In this document: in pieces, positions 40,972-50,160 of the stretch
Layout: each line of letters begins with the position of its first letter
How positions within the stretch are numbered: the first letter of the stretch is position 1
NCBI RefSeq assembly: GCF_006385555.1
Contig: NZ_CP041036.1
Span: 1,116,001-1,180,000 of the forward strand
Origin: Shewanella polaris
GTDB taxonomy: Bacteria > Pseudomonadota > Gammaproteobacteria > Enterobacterales > Shewanellaceae
Direction of reading: 5' to 3'
Length of the DNA stretch: 64,000 nucleotides
Notes under the pieces: generated by a model
Databases searched by the model: none
What the model was told of the DNA's origin: nothing
Seen by the model: the letters and a program-made list of their open reading frames with translations, nothing else
Translations under genes and position numbers: made by a program

Positions 40972-41354
40972 AATTGAATAAATTAACCTTTGGAATACTA
41001 CTGACCAGTTTTGTTATTCCTGTATCGGCTGAATCATTTAATGTTTGTCTCGAATCATCTGATTCCCCGACTTGCCAAAGTTATCTAGAAGGTGTGGTAG
41101 ATGGTGCATTAATGTATCGGGATGATTTGGCAAAGAAAAGAATTGATCCTAACGATTACGAGTCAAGAGCACTAAAATACCGAGCTGGAAAACGTTATCA
41201 AACGGCGAATTTGAATTATTGTTCTAGTCATATACCGGTGAAATCTGAAATTGTATCAGCACTCACAGAGCAGGTATCGTTAAACAATGTCAAGAACAGT
41301 GATGAGCTTGAGTCAGTGATCACTAGTTTAATGGATTGCCGCTTGAGTAGATAA
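40968..41354 (+). CDS. Small exported protein, Rap1a/Tai-like
   Basis: A 128-residue protein with a signal peptide (about 1-21, ending VSA-E), so periplasmic. Four Cys (near residues 27, 35, 81 and 123) could form two disulfides. [17 protein letters not shown] resembles the core of the Rap1a/Tai immunity-like domain found in many small exported proteins. No effector gene is nearby, and it is coupled to nhaA by a four-base overlap, so an immunity role is unlikely. It is perhaps an accessory of envelope or sodium homeostasis. Function unknown. Confidence 0.7.
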   Translation: MKLNKLTFGILLTSFVIPVSAESFNVCLESSDSPTCQSYLEGVVDGALMYRDDLAKKRIDPNDYESRALKYRAGKRYQTANLNYCSSHIPVKSEIVSALTEQVSLNNVKNSDELESVITSLMDCRLSR

Positions 41355-41368
41355 TCAGGTTATTTATT

Positions 41369-41394
41369 AACGCAGCCGTTTGGCTGCGTTTTTT
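41369..41394 (+). terminator. Intrinsic terminator after the nhaA operon
   Basis: AACGCAGCC, loop GTTT, GGCTGCGTT, followed by TTTT. A nine-pair stem 15 bases after the stop codon of the small exported protein. Confidence 0.93.
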
Positions 41395-41537
41395 ATGGTT
41401 AATCTTGGCTAATCAATATGGTGAACTAACTATGCTGAGCTAATATTGTCGTTGATTGGTATAGATCAATGAGCAATAGAAGTAGCGGTTTATTTGCTAT
41501 AGTAGTGTGAGTGAATTTTGTTAGGTTTGTGATTGAT

Positions 41538-42461
41538 ATGCAGCATTTAAATTATAACCATTTATATTATTTTTGGATGGTACAAAAAAAAGGCTCAGTG
41601 GCTAAAGCCGCTGAAGTATTATGCCTTGCTCCTCAGACTATTACTGGTCAGATTCGCTCATTGGAACAAAGATTGAAAGGAGCTGTTTTTAAGCGTGTCG
41701 GGCGTAACTTGGAAGCAACTGAACTAGGTGAATTAGTCTTTCGTTATGCCGATAAGATGTTCAGTCTTAGCTATGAAATGCTCGATTTACTCAATTATCA
41801 GAAAGAAAATTCGTTGTTATTTGAAGTTGGTATTGCTGACGCTTTGTCTAAAGCACTGGTTAGCCGGGTCTTATTAACTGTAATACCCGATGATGGTTCG
41901 GTGCACTTAGCGTGTTATGAATCAACTCATGAAAGTCTAATTGAACGTTTACGAGAGCATAAGCTCGATATGATTTTATCTGATTGTGCGGGTGGTTCGT
42001 TGAAGTATCCCGAGATATTATCGAAAAAGCTTGGCGAATGCGGTGTCAGTTTTTTCTCGGCAGAAACTATTCCACTTCCATTTCCCGCCTGTCTTGAGCA
42101 GCGTAAATTACTAATACCGGGTAAGCGGACGTCATTAGGACAGCAATTGCATGGTTGGTTTGCTGAAAAAAACCTTAATGTTAGTATTTTGGGAGAGTTT
42201 GACGATGCTGAAATGATGAAGGCATTCGGTTATTTTAATAGAGGTATTTTTGTGGCACCGTCTATTTATCGTCATGATATACTGTCGCAAGGGATGGTAT
42301 TACTTGGTGAAACTACCGATATTAAAGAAGAATATCATGTAATGTTCGCCGAGCGAATGATCCAACATCCGGCGGTAAAATCTTTATTAGCGACTGATTT
42401 TGGAGATTTATTTGCTGGACGAGATCAGCAAGTACAAGATTTTGAAAACCGTATAAGTTAG
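41538..42461 (+). CDS. nhaR: LysR-type transcriptional activator NhaR
   Basis: A 307-residue LysR-family regulator that activates nhaA when intracellular sodium rises. The N-terminus LNYNHLYYFWMV then KGSVAKAAEVLCLAPQTITGQIRSLEQRL is the recognisable NhaR helix-turn-helix. A longer frame opens at 41511, but alignment with E. coli NhaR favours the ATG at 41538. As in E. coli it lies downstream of nhaA, here separated by the small exported protein and a terminator, so it has its own promoter. Confidence 0.92.
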   Translation: MQHLNYNHLYYFWMVQKKGSVAKAAEVLCLAPQTITGQIRSLEQRLKGAVFKRVGRNLEATELGELVFRYADKMFSLSYEMLDLLNYQKENSLLFEVGIADALSKALVSRVLLTVIPDDGSVHLACYESTHESLIERLREHKLDMILSDCAGGSLKYPEILSKKLGECGVSFFSAETIPLPFPACLEQRKLLIPGKRTSLGQQLHGWFAEKNLNVSILGEFDDAEMMKAFGYFNRGIFVAPSIYRHDILSQGMVLLGETTDIKEEYHVMFAERMIQHPAVKSLLATDFGDLFAGRDQQVQDFENRIS

Positions 42462-42487
42462 CTTGTGATATAGACATCAGGAGATTT

Positions 42488-42739
42488 GTGTTGGAATTAA
42501 TGAATATAGCTCGCGTACGTTGGGCATGCCGACGTGGAATGTTAGAACTCGATGTGTTGTTGCAACCCTTTATTGAAACTCAATACGAAGTCATGACAGA
42601 TAATGATAAAAACACTTTTATTCGTTTATTAGAGTGTGAAGACCCTGAATTATTTGCTTGGTTTATGGGGCATGAGCAATGCCAAGATCAACTGTTAGCT
42701 GACATGATAGTTAAAATTCGTGGAAGAGCAGCCCCTTAG
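42488..42739 (+). CDS. sdhE: FAD assembly factor SdhE
   Basis: An 83-residue cytosolic protein that promotes covalent flavin attachment to SdhA and FrdA. The conserved RRGMLELDVLL (RGxxE motif) is at about residues 13-23, and ECEDPELFAWFMG follows. The start is GTG at 42488 with AGGAG 5-9 bases upstream. Its end overlaps ygfX by 20 bases, the usual sdhE-ygfX arrangement. Confidence 0.93.
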   Translation: MLELMNIARVRWACRRGMLELDVLLQPFIETQYEVMTDNDKNTFIRLLECEDPELFAWFMGHEQCQDQLLADMIVKIRGRAAP

Positions 42740-43190
42740 TCCTTCGATTGACTCTCTGCTCAATACCAGCACTCATATGCGACAATTTGCATTGAGTGCT
42801 TCGTTATTACAACGTGGTGCTTGGTTAATGTCACTGGCCATAGTATCAAGTAGTTTCTTGGCTTGGCCTCACTATCCTTCTTTTATATTCTACATTGTTC
42901 AAACAATATTATTTATTACCATAATCATCATATTTGTATTGGGATGGCGCAGGTTGTCTCGTTGGCATTGTGTGTTTTCATTGGGTAATAACGGTGCTGG
43001 TACATTAGTATTGGCGGGCAACAGTGAGCCTAATAAATTCAGATTAACTAAAAAGCCATTTATTAGCCCATTATTGTGTTTACTTTATTTGCAGTTGCAA
43101 ACGGGTGAGAAACAGTTGTTGTTGGTATGGCGTGATATGTTAGACGACACAGCATATCGTAATCTGTGTCGTCTGTTATTAAGCCATTAA
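42720..43190 (+). CDS. ygfX: YgfX family membrane protein
   Basis: A 156-residue protein with two close hydrophobic helices (about 34-50 and 53-76) and a C-terminal soluble part containing WRDMLDDTAYRNLCRLL. This pattern fits YgfX, once described as the toxin of a YgfX-YgfY pair (CptA) that disturbs MreB/FtsZ; a housekeeping role next to SdhE is at least as likely. The start is GTG at 42720, overlapping sdhE. The last codons lie inside an 11-bp perfect hairpin. Confidence 0.8.
   Translation: MEEQPLSPSIDSLLNTSTHMRQFALSASLLQRGAWLMSLAIVSSSFLAWPHYPSFIFYIVQTILFITIIIIFVLGWRRLSRWHCVFSLGNNGAGTLVLAGNSEPNKFRLTKKPFISPLLCLLYLQLQTGEKQLLLVWRDMLDDTAYRNLCRLLLSH
43142..43174 (+). other. Perfect hairpin inside the 3' end of ygfX
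   Basis: AGACGACACAG and CTGTGTCGTCT are perfect 11-bp arms with an 11-base loop, ending 16 bases before the ygfX stop codon. The stem is GC-richer than its surroundings and is followed by GTTATT. It may act as a terminator or as an mRNA 3'-end stabiliser placed within the coding sequence. A second, weaker hairpin (CATGGA...TCCATG) lies at 43194-43211. Confidence 0.65.
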
Positions 43191-43224
43191 TGGCATGGAT
43201 TATTGTCCATGTGCTGGATAATAA

Positions 43225-44841
43225 TTAATTACTTGGCTGCAAAATGGTTGGTTTAGGATTGTCGATTTGTTCAGGATAATCAAGATTGTAATGCAAACCT
43301 CTACTTTCCTTACGTTTCATGGCACAGCGAATAATAAGTTCTGCTACTTGGACTAAATTTCGCAGTTCTAATAAATTATTACTGACCCGGAAGTTTGAAT
43401 AATACTCTTCAATCTCTTGTTGTAGCATCAAGCATCGTCTCAACGCACGCTCTAAACGTTTGTCTGTGCGAACGATACCAACGTAATCCCACATAAATAG
43501 ACGTAGTTCATGCCAATTATGGGCAATAACAACCTCTTCATCTGAATTGGTTACTTGGCTTTCATCCCATACCGGCAATGGATCTGGCATAGCGATTTTG
43601 TTCAGTTGGCTTTCGATATCATGTGATGCTGCACGGGCAAAGACTAAGCACTCTAATAGTGAATTACTCGCTAATCTATTTGCACCATGTAAACCAGTAT
43701 AAGCCACTTCACCAATGGCATATAAGCCATTAATATCAGTTTGACCATGAAGATCTGCCATCACGCCGCCACAAGTGTAGTGAGCTGCTGGAACTGAAGG
43801 TATTGGCTCTTTAGTAATATCAATACCAAATTCTAGACAACGATGATAAATGGTCGGGAAGTGTTTAATGATAAAGTCTGCGGGTTTATGGCTAATGTCT
43901 AAATAGACACAGTCTACCCCTAAACGTTTCATTTCATAATCAATTGCGCGGGCGACAATATCCCGTGGAGCAAGTTCTGCGCGTTCATCAAAATCAAGCA
44001 TAAAACGACTACCGTCAGGGCGACGTAAATAAGCCCCTTCACCACGAAGTGCTTCAGAGAGTAAGAAATTTCGGGCATTAGGATGAAATAAGCACGTTGG
44101 ATGAAATTGATTGAACTCCATATTGGCAACTCGACAACCTGCACGCCACGCCATAGCGATACCATCACCGCTGGCAATATCTGGATTTGAAGTATATTGG
44201 TATACTTTTGAACTTCCGCCAGTGGCAAGTGCAACAAATTTTGCTCTGATGGTTTCAACATGTTCTGCATCGCGATTCCATACATAAGCACCAATGACAC
44301 GGTTACCCGGTCGATGCAATTTGCGCGTCGTAATTAAATCAATTGCGTTATAACGTTCTAATACTTGTATATTGGGGTGGGCGAGTGCACGTTCTTGTAA
44401 TGTGGTTTGAACGGCTTTGCCCGTTGCATCTGCAGAGTGTAAAATGCGTCGGTGGCTGTGGCCTCCTTCACGAGTAAGGTGATAAGGTGCCTTGTTGTTA
44501 TCATCTCCAGTTAATGTTTCTTCTTTATCAAATGCGACGCCGCAATTAATTAACCATTGCATTGCACTTTTGGCGTTTTCTGCGGTGTATGTCACAACAG
44601 ATTTATCGCATAATCCAGCGCCAGCTATTAAGGTATCGTTGACATGTGACTCTATAGTGTCGCCTTCATCGAATACCGAGGCTATTCCACCTTGAGCATA
44701 TAATGTCGACCCTTCGGATAATGGGCCTTTGGAAAGAAGAATTACTTTTGATTTTTCAGCAAGATGTAGTGCTAAAGTTAGTCCAGCAGCACCGCTGCCG
44801 ATGACCAAAATGTCAGATTGGTGTTCAACTGCTTGTTTCAT
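43225..44841 (-). CDS. nadB: L-aspartate oxidase
   Basis: A 538-residue flavoenzyme that oxidises L-aspartate to iminoaspartate, the first step of de novo NAD synthesis. The FAD-binding [11 protein letters not shown] is at about residues 16-26, and [12 protein letters not shown] is the conserved flavin loop. [15 protein letters not shown] and [12 protein letters not shown] line the active site, and [19 protein letters not shown] lies near the C-terminus. It is divergent from rpoE, the same arrangement as in E. coli. Confidence 0.97.
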   Translation of the reverse strand: MKQAVEHQSDILVIGSGAAGLTLALHLAEKSKVILLSKGPLSEGSTLYAQGGIASVFDEGDTIESHVNDTLIAGAGLCDKSVVTYTAENAKSAMQWLINCGVAFDKEETLTGDDNNKAPYHLTREGGHSHRRILHSADATGKAVQTTLQERALAHPNIQVLERYNAIDLITTRKLHRPGNRVIGAYVWNRDAEHVETIRAKFVALATGGSSKVYQYTSNPDIASGDGIAMAWRAGCRVANMEFNQFHPTCLFHPNARNFLLSEALRGEGAYLRRPDGSRFMLDFDERAELAPRDIVARAIDYEMKRLGVDCVYLDISHKPADFIIKHFPTIYHRCLEFGIDITKEPIPSVPAAHYTCGGVMADLHGQTDINGLYAIGEVAYTGLHGANRLASNSLLECLVFARAASHDIESQLNKIAMPDPLPVWDESQVTNSDEEVVIAHNWHELRLFMWDYVGIVRTDKRLERALRRCLMLQQEIEEYYSNFRVSNNLLELRNLVQVAELIIRCAMKRKESRGLHYNLDYPEQIDNPKPTILQPSN

Positions 44842-44984
44842 CAGGTATCATGGTGTGGCTTTGTGGTTTGATTATAGTAGATCAAATTACTTTGGTAGGA
44901 TACTTTTACAACGATTTTTATTGTGATTTTGCTTAGATGGTTTGTATGTAGGTAAAATTAATTAACTTTTTTTAATTAAATATC

Positions 44985-45010
44985 GAACTTTTTTCATATC
45001 AGTAGGTCTA
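44985..45010 (+). promoter_or_regulatory. Sigma-E-type promoter of rpoE
   Basis: GAACTT (44985-44990), 15 bases, then GTCTA (45006-45010). This follows the extracytoplasmic sigma-E consensus GGAACTT-N15/16-GTCTAA. Transcription would begin near 45017, about 60 bases before the rpoE start codon. Autoregulation of rpoE by its own product is established in E. coli. Confidence 0.75.
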
Positions 45011-45075
45011 CTTATATGAACAGGATTCGAGCGACTGAGAAATCAGCATTACAGATTTAGGAGTAGTCGGCTCGG

Positions 45076-45654
45076 ATGAGTGGACAATATAGTGATCAAC
45101 AATTAGTTGAGCGAGTACAGCAAGGCGATAAAAACGCATTTAACCTGTTAGTGCTGAAGTATCAAAATAAAGTGATGAGTTTGATTTCTCGATATGTGCG
45201 CAATCAAGCGGATGTGGCGGATGTTACACAAGAAGCCTTTATTAAAGCATATAGAGCGTTAGCTAATTTTCGTGGTGAAAGTGCATTTTATACTTGGTTG
45301 TACCGTATTGCAGTAAACACTGCAAAAAACCATCTTACATCACAAGGACGCAGGGCTCCTGCAAACGACGTTGATGTAGAAGATGCAGAATATTACGACG
45401 GCAGTGATGCACTAAAAGAGTTTGCATCACCAGAGCGGTTATTAATGAAAGATCAAATGAGTAAGGTGATCTTTGATACGCTCGATACTCTGCCTGAAGA
45501 GTTAAAAATGGCAATATCGCTCAGAGAGTTAGAAGGAATGAGTTATGAAGATATTGCCAATATAATGGATTGCCCAGTCGGCACAGTCAGATCGCGTATC
45601 TTTCGTGCTCGTGAAGCAATCGACAAACAGCTCCAGCCTTTGCTGGAAAAGTAA
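45076..45654 (+). CDS. rpoE: Extracytoplasmic stress sigma factor RpoE (sigma-E)
   Basis: A 192-residue ECF sigma factor. Region 2 spans about 20-90 (DVTQEAFIKAYRALANFRGESAFYTWLYRIAVNTAKN). Region 4 follows at about 130-185 (LPEELKMAISLRELEGMSYEDIANIMDCPVGTVRSRIFRAREA). It directs RNA polymerase to genes for outer-membrane protein folding and lipopolysaccharide repair. It is followed by its regulators rseA, rseB and rseC and preceded by a sigma-E-type promoter. Confidence 0.98.
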   Translation: MSGQYSDQQLVERVQQGDKNAFNLLVLKYQNKVMSLISRYVRNQADVADVTQEAFIKAYRALANFRGESAFYTWLYRIAVNTAKNHLTSQGRRAPANDVDVEDAEYYDGSDALKEFASPERLLMKDQMSKVIFDTLDTLPEELKMAISLRELEGMSYEDIANIMDCPVGTVRSRIFRAREAIDKQLQPLLEK

Positions 45655-45680
45655 CAGCCTTAACGTTAGACAGGTGAATA

Positions 45681-46280
45681 ATGCTTAAATCAAGTCAAGA
45701 GTGGGTATCTGGTGCAGTTGATGGCGAAGTCGATGATAAAACATTGGCACAACTTTCTGCTGACGTTGATTCACATGATGAATGGCAACGCTATCATATG
45801 ATAGGCGATGCAATGCGCGGTGAGTTGCCGGCAACCATTGACTTAGACCTTTTTGCAAGTATCTCAGCAGCGATTGAGCTTGAACCGACAATCATTGCAC
45901 CTCAATCTAAGTCGAATCAAGTTGTAGAACAAGCGAGTCCACGTTCAAATGTGGTCCCATTTTTCAAGCAGTTAGGTCAATATGCTATTGCTGCAACCGT
46001 TGCTATGGTAGCCATTGTGGGAGTGCAAAACGTTAACCAAACCAATGATGCAGAATCTCCTTTACCTGTATTAATGACGCGTCCTTTGGTGGGCAGTGTG
46101 TCTCCGGTAAGTTATCAAACTGGTGCAGTGCAAAATCAGCAAAGCTATTCTAATGAACAAGTGATAGAGCAGCGTCGTCGTATTAATGCTTATATTCAAG
46201 ATCATATGTTGCAACAACGCTTAAATCCAGGTGTTGCAGTTGATGGAAATAGTGTGCAAGATGCTGCGGTAAATCCATAA
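45681..46280 (+). CDS. rseA: Anti-sigma-E factor RseA
   Basis: A 199-residue inner-membrane protein. The cytoplasmic N-terminus (SSQEWVSGAVDGEVDD, WQRYHMIGDAMRGELP) binds and blocks sigma-E. One membrane helix lies at about residues 102-117 (YAIAATVAMVAIVGVQ), followed by a periplasmic tail that RseB covers. Cleavage by DegS and RseP under envelope stress releases sigma-E. It starts 26 bases after rpoE. Confidence 0.95.
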   Translation: MLKSSQEWVSGAVDGEVDDKTLAQLSADVDSHDEWQRYHMIGDAMRGELPATIDLDLFASISAAIELEPTIIAPQSKSNQVVEQASPRSNVVPFFKQLGQYAIAATVAMVAIVGVQNVNQTNDAESPLPVLMTRPLVGSVSPVSYQTGAVQNQQSYSNEQVIEQRRRINAYIQDHMLQQRLNPGVAVDGNSVQDAAVNP

Positions 46281-46321
46281 TCCGTTGACAGAAATCTTGT
46301 CTTATCATGTTAGGAGTTAGC

Positions 46322-47254
46322 TTGCGTCTTATCCTGCTAGCAATGTTAGTGTTATCTTTTTCGACATACGCTGAAGATGATTTATCAGCAAAAGCTTGGC
46401 TTAACAATATGAGCCAAGCAATGCACGATAAACAATTTAAAACCTCCATTATTCAATTACAAGCCGATCATATTCGTCCGCTTGTTTATATTCATGGCAT
46501 TGTCGACAATAAAGAAGTTGCTTTACTTGAATACCTTAATGGCCCTCCCAAAAATGCGGTACGAGTTGGAAATACTGTTACGTTTATAGAACATGACCAG
46601 CAGCCGTATAGTGTCATGGCACCTCGTATTCAAGGTGTTTGGCCTGCAGCTTTATCTGGTGATTTAAGTCAGCTTGAAAAAGGTTATCAATTTGTTATAG
46701 GTGGTCGAGCTCGTATTGCTGGACGTCCAGGCCAAATGATCCGTTTAATGGCAAATGATGACAATCGTTATGATGCTCAAGTGTGGATTGATATGGACAC
46801 TTATTTGCCATTACGGTTTGATAGCCTCAACAAAGACAAACAATTACTTGAACAGACCATGGTCATCGAACTGATTGAATTAACTGAGCCCGCTTCTATT
46901 TTAGTTGAAGCTGCGAAGCAAGAATGGCCAGCCGTGATGAACCAAGCCGAACGTACAGATGGTAAAAACTGGCAATTTACTTGGTTGCCACAAGGTTTTG
47001 ATGTTGTCGTTCGCGATCATCACCGTTTGATTGGAATTCATGAGCCTGTTGAATATGTGGCATTAACAGATGGATTAGCGAATATTTCTGTTTATGTTGG
47101 TCGGTCAGGTGAAAATCCAATGCCGAATGAATTACTGATCCGTAATGGTTTGTCTATGGTGGTAGTGCAAGTGGGTGCTCTTGAGGTGGTAGCCATTGGC
47201 AAGGTACCTTCTGAAACCTTGGATAAAATTGCCAATAATTTAGTCTTAAAATAA
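46322..47254 (+). CDS. rseB: Sigma-E regulatory protein RseB
   Basis: A periplasmic protein of about 310 residues that shields RseA from DegS and senses lipopolysaccharide intermediates. The signal peptide is at about residues 1-17 (ending TYA-E). The MucB/RseB lipoprotein-like fold follows: WLNNMSQAMHDKQFKTSIIQLQ at the start and WQFTWLPQGFDVV opening the C-terminal domain. An ATG at 46307 opens the frame, but AGGAG at 46312-46316 lies five bases before a TTG at 46322 and gives a cleaner signal peptide. The TTG start is therefore preferred with moderate confidence. Confidence 0.93.
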   Translation: MRLILLAMLVLSFSTYAEDDLSAKAWLNNMSQAMHDKQFKTSIIQLQADHIRPLVYIHGIVDNKEVALLEYLNGPPKNAVRVGNTVTFIEHDQQPYSVMAPRIQGVWPAALSGDLSQLEKGYQFVIGGRARIAGRPGQMIRLMANDDNRYDAQVWIDMDTYLPLRFDSLNKDKQLLEQTMVIELIELTEPASILVEAAKQEWPAVMNQAERTDGKNWQFTWLPQGFDVVVRDHHRLIGIHEPVEYVALTDGLANISVYVGRSGENPMPNELLIRNGLSMVVVQVGALEVVAIGKVPSETLDKIANNLVLK

Positions 47255-47272
47255 ACAATCGCTGATTGATAG

Positions 47273-47309
47273 GTAAGCCGTGACGCAATGTGATTGTGCC
47301 ACGGCTTAC
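47273..47309 (+). other. Long hairpin between rseB and rseC
   Basis: GTAAGCCGTG and CACGGCTTAC form ten perfect pairs. Inside, C-GCAAT and ATTGT-G add six more (one G-U) beyond a single mismatch, leaving a three-base loop. No T-run follows, so it is not a standard terminator. It could be a processing or stability element in the rpoE operon mRNA, lowering rseC expression. Confidence 0.7.
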
Positions 47310-47424
47310 GTGTTTCTGGTGATAAGATATGAAGGTTAAGTGATATACCTTAGCGGTAAACTTACTTAGCCAATGTGGCGAATTATGCTAAAATAAGTCA
47401 TTATTTATAGGTTGAGTTTATTAA

Positions 47425-47931
47425 ATGAATAACCACATTCACGAGTCTTCTACTTCTTCAATGATGGAAGAAATTGCCCGAGTGGTTGATTATCAACAAG
47501 GCTGGGTAACTGTTGAAGTTGAATTGAAAAGTGCTTGTAATCACTGCGCCAGCAGTGAAAACTGTGGCACTTCAACTATTGCTAAAGCTTTTTCTGTTCA
47601 TACTCAGCGTTTTTCATTACCGAGTGATAAACCTTGCCTTTCTGGTGACATGCTTAAGATAGGCTTACCAGAAAGTGTGATTATTAAAGCCGCGGCGTTA
47701 GTGTATCTGTTACCCTTGATAGGCTTGTTTTTATTTGCAATGGTTGGGCAAATGTTGGCAGCTGGATTAGGTTTTAATACCAATGGTTTTGCAATGTTTT
47801 TTGGTGCATTTGGGGCATTGTTTGCGTGGTTTATTGGTAAACACTTTGCCACTCAACTTGAAGCAGATGCTACACCTGTGATCATTGCCCATCTAGGTCA
47901 AGAAATTGATATTATTCAAGCAAGCAATTAG
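47425..47931 (+). CDS. rseC: RseC family protein
   Basis: A 168-residue membrane protein. The N-terminal part has a Cys cluster CNHCASSENC (about residues 38-47), which may bind an iron-sulfur centre. Two membrane helices follow at about 92-112 and 118-138. RseC modestly affects sigma-E activity and, in the related Rsx system, reduction of SoxR. It lies 170 bases after rseB, beyond a hairpin, so it may be partly uncoupled from the operon. Confidence 0.93.
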   Translation: MNNHIHESSTSSMMEEIARVVDYQQGWVTVEVELKSACNHCASSENCGTSTIAKAFSVHTQRFSLPSDKPCLSGDMLKIGLPESVIIKAAALVYLLPLIGLFLFAMVGQMLAAGLGFNTNGFAMFFGAFGALFAWFIGKHFATQLEADATPVIIAHLGQEIDIIQASN

Positions 47932-48061
47932 TTATTGTTTTTAGTGCGGTCAGTGAGACACTCTTTTAAGCATTTCTATGATACTCATTGACGCAAAATA
48001 GTCCCTTGCATCAACCAAAAACTGCTGTAAACCTATTAAAATAGACTCAAAAACACCTCGT

Positions 48062-48115
48062 TAATACCAATAATTGTAGCAAAATTGATACTATTGGTTA
48101 ATCTGATTGGTATTA
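48062..48115. repeat. Inverted repeat before lepA
   Basis: TAATACCAAT (48062-48071) and ATTGGTATTA (48106-48115) are perfect 10-bp arms separated by 34 bases; a further ATTGG lies between them at 48093. The right arm overlaps the -35 box of the lepA promoter. The same ATACCAAT string occurs at 61801, so it may be a dispersed short motif of this genome. Confidence 0.6.
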
Positions 48116-48135
48116 CCCCCCTAATCAGGTACAAT
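48107..48135 (+). promoter_or_regulatory. Sigma-70 promoter of lepA
   Basis: TTGGTA (48107-48112), 17 bases, TACAAT (48130-48135). Box quality and spacing are good. Transcription would start near 48142, about 40 bases before the lepA ATG. Confidence 0.65.
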
Positions 48136-48182
48136 TTGCCACCTTAATTTTCATCAAATTTAGTAGTAGTCATTGCAGCATA

Positions 48183-49973
48183 ATGAAACACATTAGAAAC
48201 TTCTCGATTATTGCCCATATCGACCATGGTAAATCAACTTTATCCGATCGCCTGATTCAGGTATGTGGCGGCTTAACTGACCGTGAAATGGCTGCACAGG
48301 TTTTAGATTCAATGGATCTAGAACGTGAGCGTGGCATTACGATTAAAGCCCAAAGTGTCACCTTAGATTACCATGCAAAAGATGGTAATACTTATCTACT
48401 CAACTTCATTGATACACCAGGACACGTTGACTTCTCTTATGAAGTATCACGTTCTTTGGCTGCTTGTGAAGGTGCATTGTTAGTAGTTGATGCTGGTCAA
48501 GGCGTAGAAGCTCAGACATTAGCTAACTGCTATACCGCACTAGAAATGAATTTGGATGTCGTTCCTGTATTAAATAAAATTGACTTACCTCAGGCAGAGC
48601 CAGATCGTGTAGCAGCAGAGATTGAAGATATTGTTGGCATTGATGCCATGGATGCTGTGCGTTGTTCTGCAAAGACTGGTGTCGGTGTTGATTTAGTATT
48701 AGAAGAAATTATCGCAAAAATCCCTCCTCCAGTGGGTGATGAATCTGCGCCACTACAAGCATTAATTATCGACTCATGGTTTGATGCCTATCTTGGTGTG
48801 GTGTCTTTGGTTCGCATTAAAAATGGTGTACTTAAGAAAGGTGAAAAATTTAAAGTGATGTCCACAGGACAAAACTATAACGCCGATCGAGTGGGTATTT
48901 TTACACCAAAAGAAAAAGACAAAGCAGAACTTCGTGCTGGCGAAGTGGGTTATGTAATTTCTGGTATTAAAGAAATTCATGGTGCGCCTGTAGGCGATAC
49001 CTTGACCCATGCAAAAAATGGGGCAGACAAACCTCTTCCAGGTTTTAAACGCGTCAAGCCGCAGGTTTATGCCGGTGTATTCCCGATTTCTACCGATGAG
49101 TATGAAAGCTTCCGTGATGCATTGAATAAGTTAAGCTTGAATGATGCCTCTCTGTTTTTTGAACCTGAAACATCATCTGCGTTAGGTTTTGGTTTCCGTA
49201 TTGGTTTTCTCGGTCTACTCCACATGGAGATTGTTCAGGAGCGTTTAGAGCGCGAATACAATCTGGATTTGATCACCACGGCACCCACAGTGGTTTACGA
49301 AGTTATCATGAACAATGGTGATACTATTTATGTTGATAATCCATCTGGTTTACCTGCACTAAATAACATTGAAGAAATTCGTGAACCGATTGTTGAAGCC
49401 AATATATTAGTGCCTAAAGAATACTTAGGTAACGTGATTACGTTATGTATTGAAAAGCGTGGCACGCAAACCAATATGGTTTATCACGGTAATCAAGTGG
49501 CCTTAACTTATCACTTGCCGATGGCAGAAGTGGTAATGGATTTTTTTGATCGTCTTAAGTCAACGAGCCGTGGTTATGCATCATTAGAGTATAACTTTAT
49601 TCGCTTCGACGCTGCAGATATGGTTCGGTTAGACATTTTAATTAATGGTGATCGTGTTGACGCTTTAGCGATGATTATTCACCGCAGTAATATTCGTCAT
49701 CGTGGTTTGGCTTTAGTTGAAAAAATGAAAGAGCTAATTCCTCGTCAAATGTTTGATATTGCAATTCAGGCTGCCGTAGGCAGTCAGATTATTGCCCGTT
49801 CAAGTATTAAAGCGTTACGTAAAGATGTAACCGCTAAGTGTTATGGTGGTGACGTTTCGCGTAAGAAAAAACTGCTTAATAAGCAGAAAGAAGGTAAAAA
49901 GCGCATGAAGCAAGTCGGTAACGTTGAAGTGCCACAAGAGGCATTCTTAGCGGTATTGAAGTTAAACGATTAA
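48183..49973 (+). CDS. lepA: Elongation factor 4 (LepA GTPase)
   Basis: A 596-residue translational GTPase that acts on paused ribosomes and assists small-subunit biogenesis. G1 is AHIDHGKST, the switch region is [11 protein letters not shown]3 is DTPGHVDF and G4 is NKID. The LepA-specific C-terminal domain ends in [19 protein letters not shown] and [10 protein letters not shown]. It heads the lepA-lepB-rnc-era-recO-pdxJ-acpS block, conserved with E. coli. Confidence 0.98.
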   Translation: MKHIRNFSIIAHIDHGKSTLSDRLIQVCGGLTDREMAAQVLDSMDLERERGITIKAQSVTLDYHAKDGNTYLLNFIDTPGHVDFSYEVSRSLAACEGALLVVDAGQGVEAQTLANCYTALEMNLDVVPVLNKIDLPQAEPDRVAAEIEDIVGIDAMDAVRCSAKTGVGVDLVLEEIIAKIPPPVGDESAPLQALIIDSWFDAYLGVVSLVRIKNGVLKKGEKFKVMSTGQNYNADRVGIFTPKEKDKAELRAGEVGYVISGIKEIHGAPVGDTLTHAKNGADKPLPGFKRVKPQVYAGVFPISTDEYESFRDALNKLSLNDASLFFEPETSSALGFGFRIGFLGLLHMEIVQERLEREYNLDLITTAPTVVYEVIMNNGDTIYVDNPSGLPALNNIEEIREPIVEANILVPKEYLGNVITLCIEKRGTQTNMVYHGNQVALTYHLPMAEVVMDFFDRLKSTSRGYASLEYNFIRFDAADMVRLDILINGDRVDALAMIIHRSNIRHRGLALVEKMKELIPRQMFDIAIQAAVGSQIIARSSIKALRKDVTAKCYGGDVSRKKKLLNKQKEGKKRMKQVGNVEVPQEAFLAVLKLND

Positions 49974-50000
49974 TAATAATTAATTGAGTTAATGTGCTAA

Positions 50001-50036
50001 ATAACGCCGCGTATTGCGGCGTTATCGTTATTTTTA
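50001..50036 (+). terminator. Hairpin after lepA, probable terminator
   Basis: ATAACGCCGC and GCGGCGTTAT (10 perfect pairs, loop GTATT), then CGTTATTTTTA. The T-run is interrupted, so termination may be partial and let some transcription reach lepB. Confidence 0.75.
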
Positions 50037-50160
50037 CTATATATTTTGTAACACTCAACTGGGTGAATGTTTATTCGTTAATCACCATACTGGATTGAGT
50101 TTTTTGAGCCTTTGCTCAAGCCATATGGATCCAACACACTCAGCAGGAGATAAATCAGTA

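Noticed and set aside
42488..43190. sdhE-ygfX as a toxin-antitoxin pair
   Set aside because: SdhE is an established flavinylation factor with its RGxxE motif intact here. A toxin role for YgfX is not evident from the sequence.
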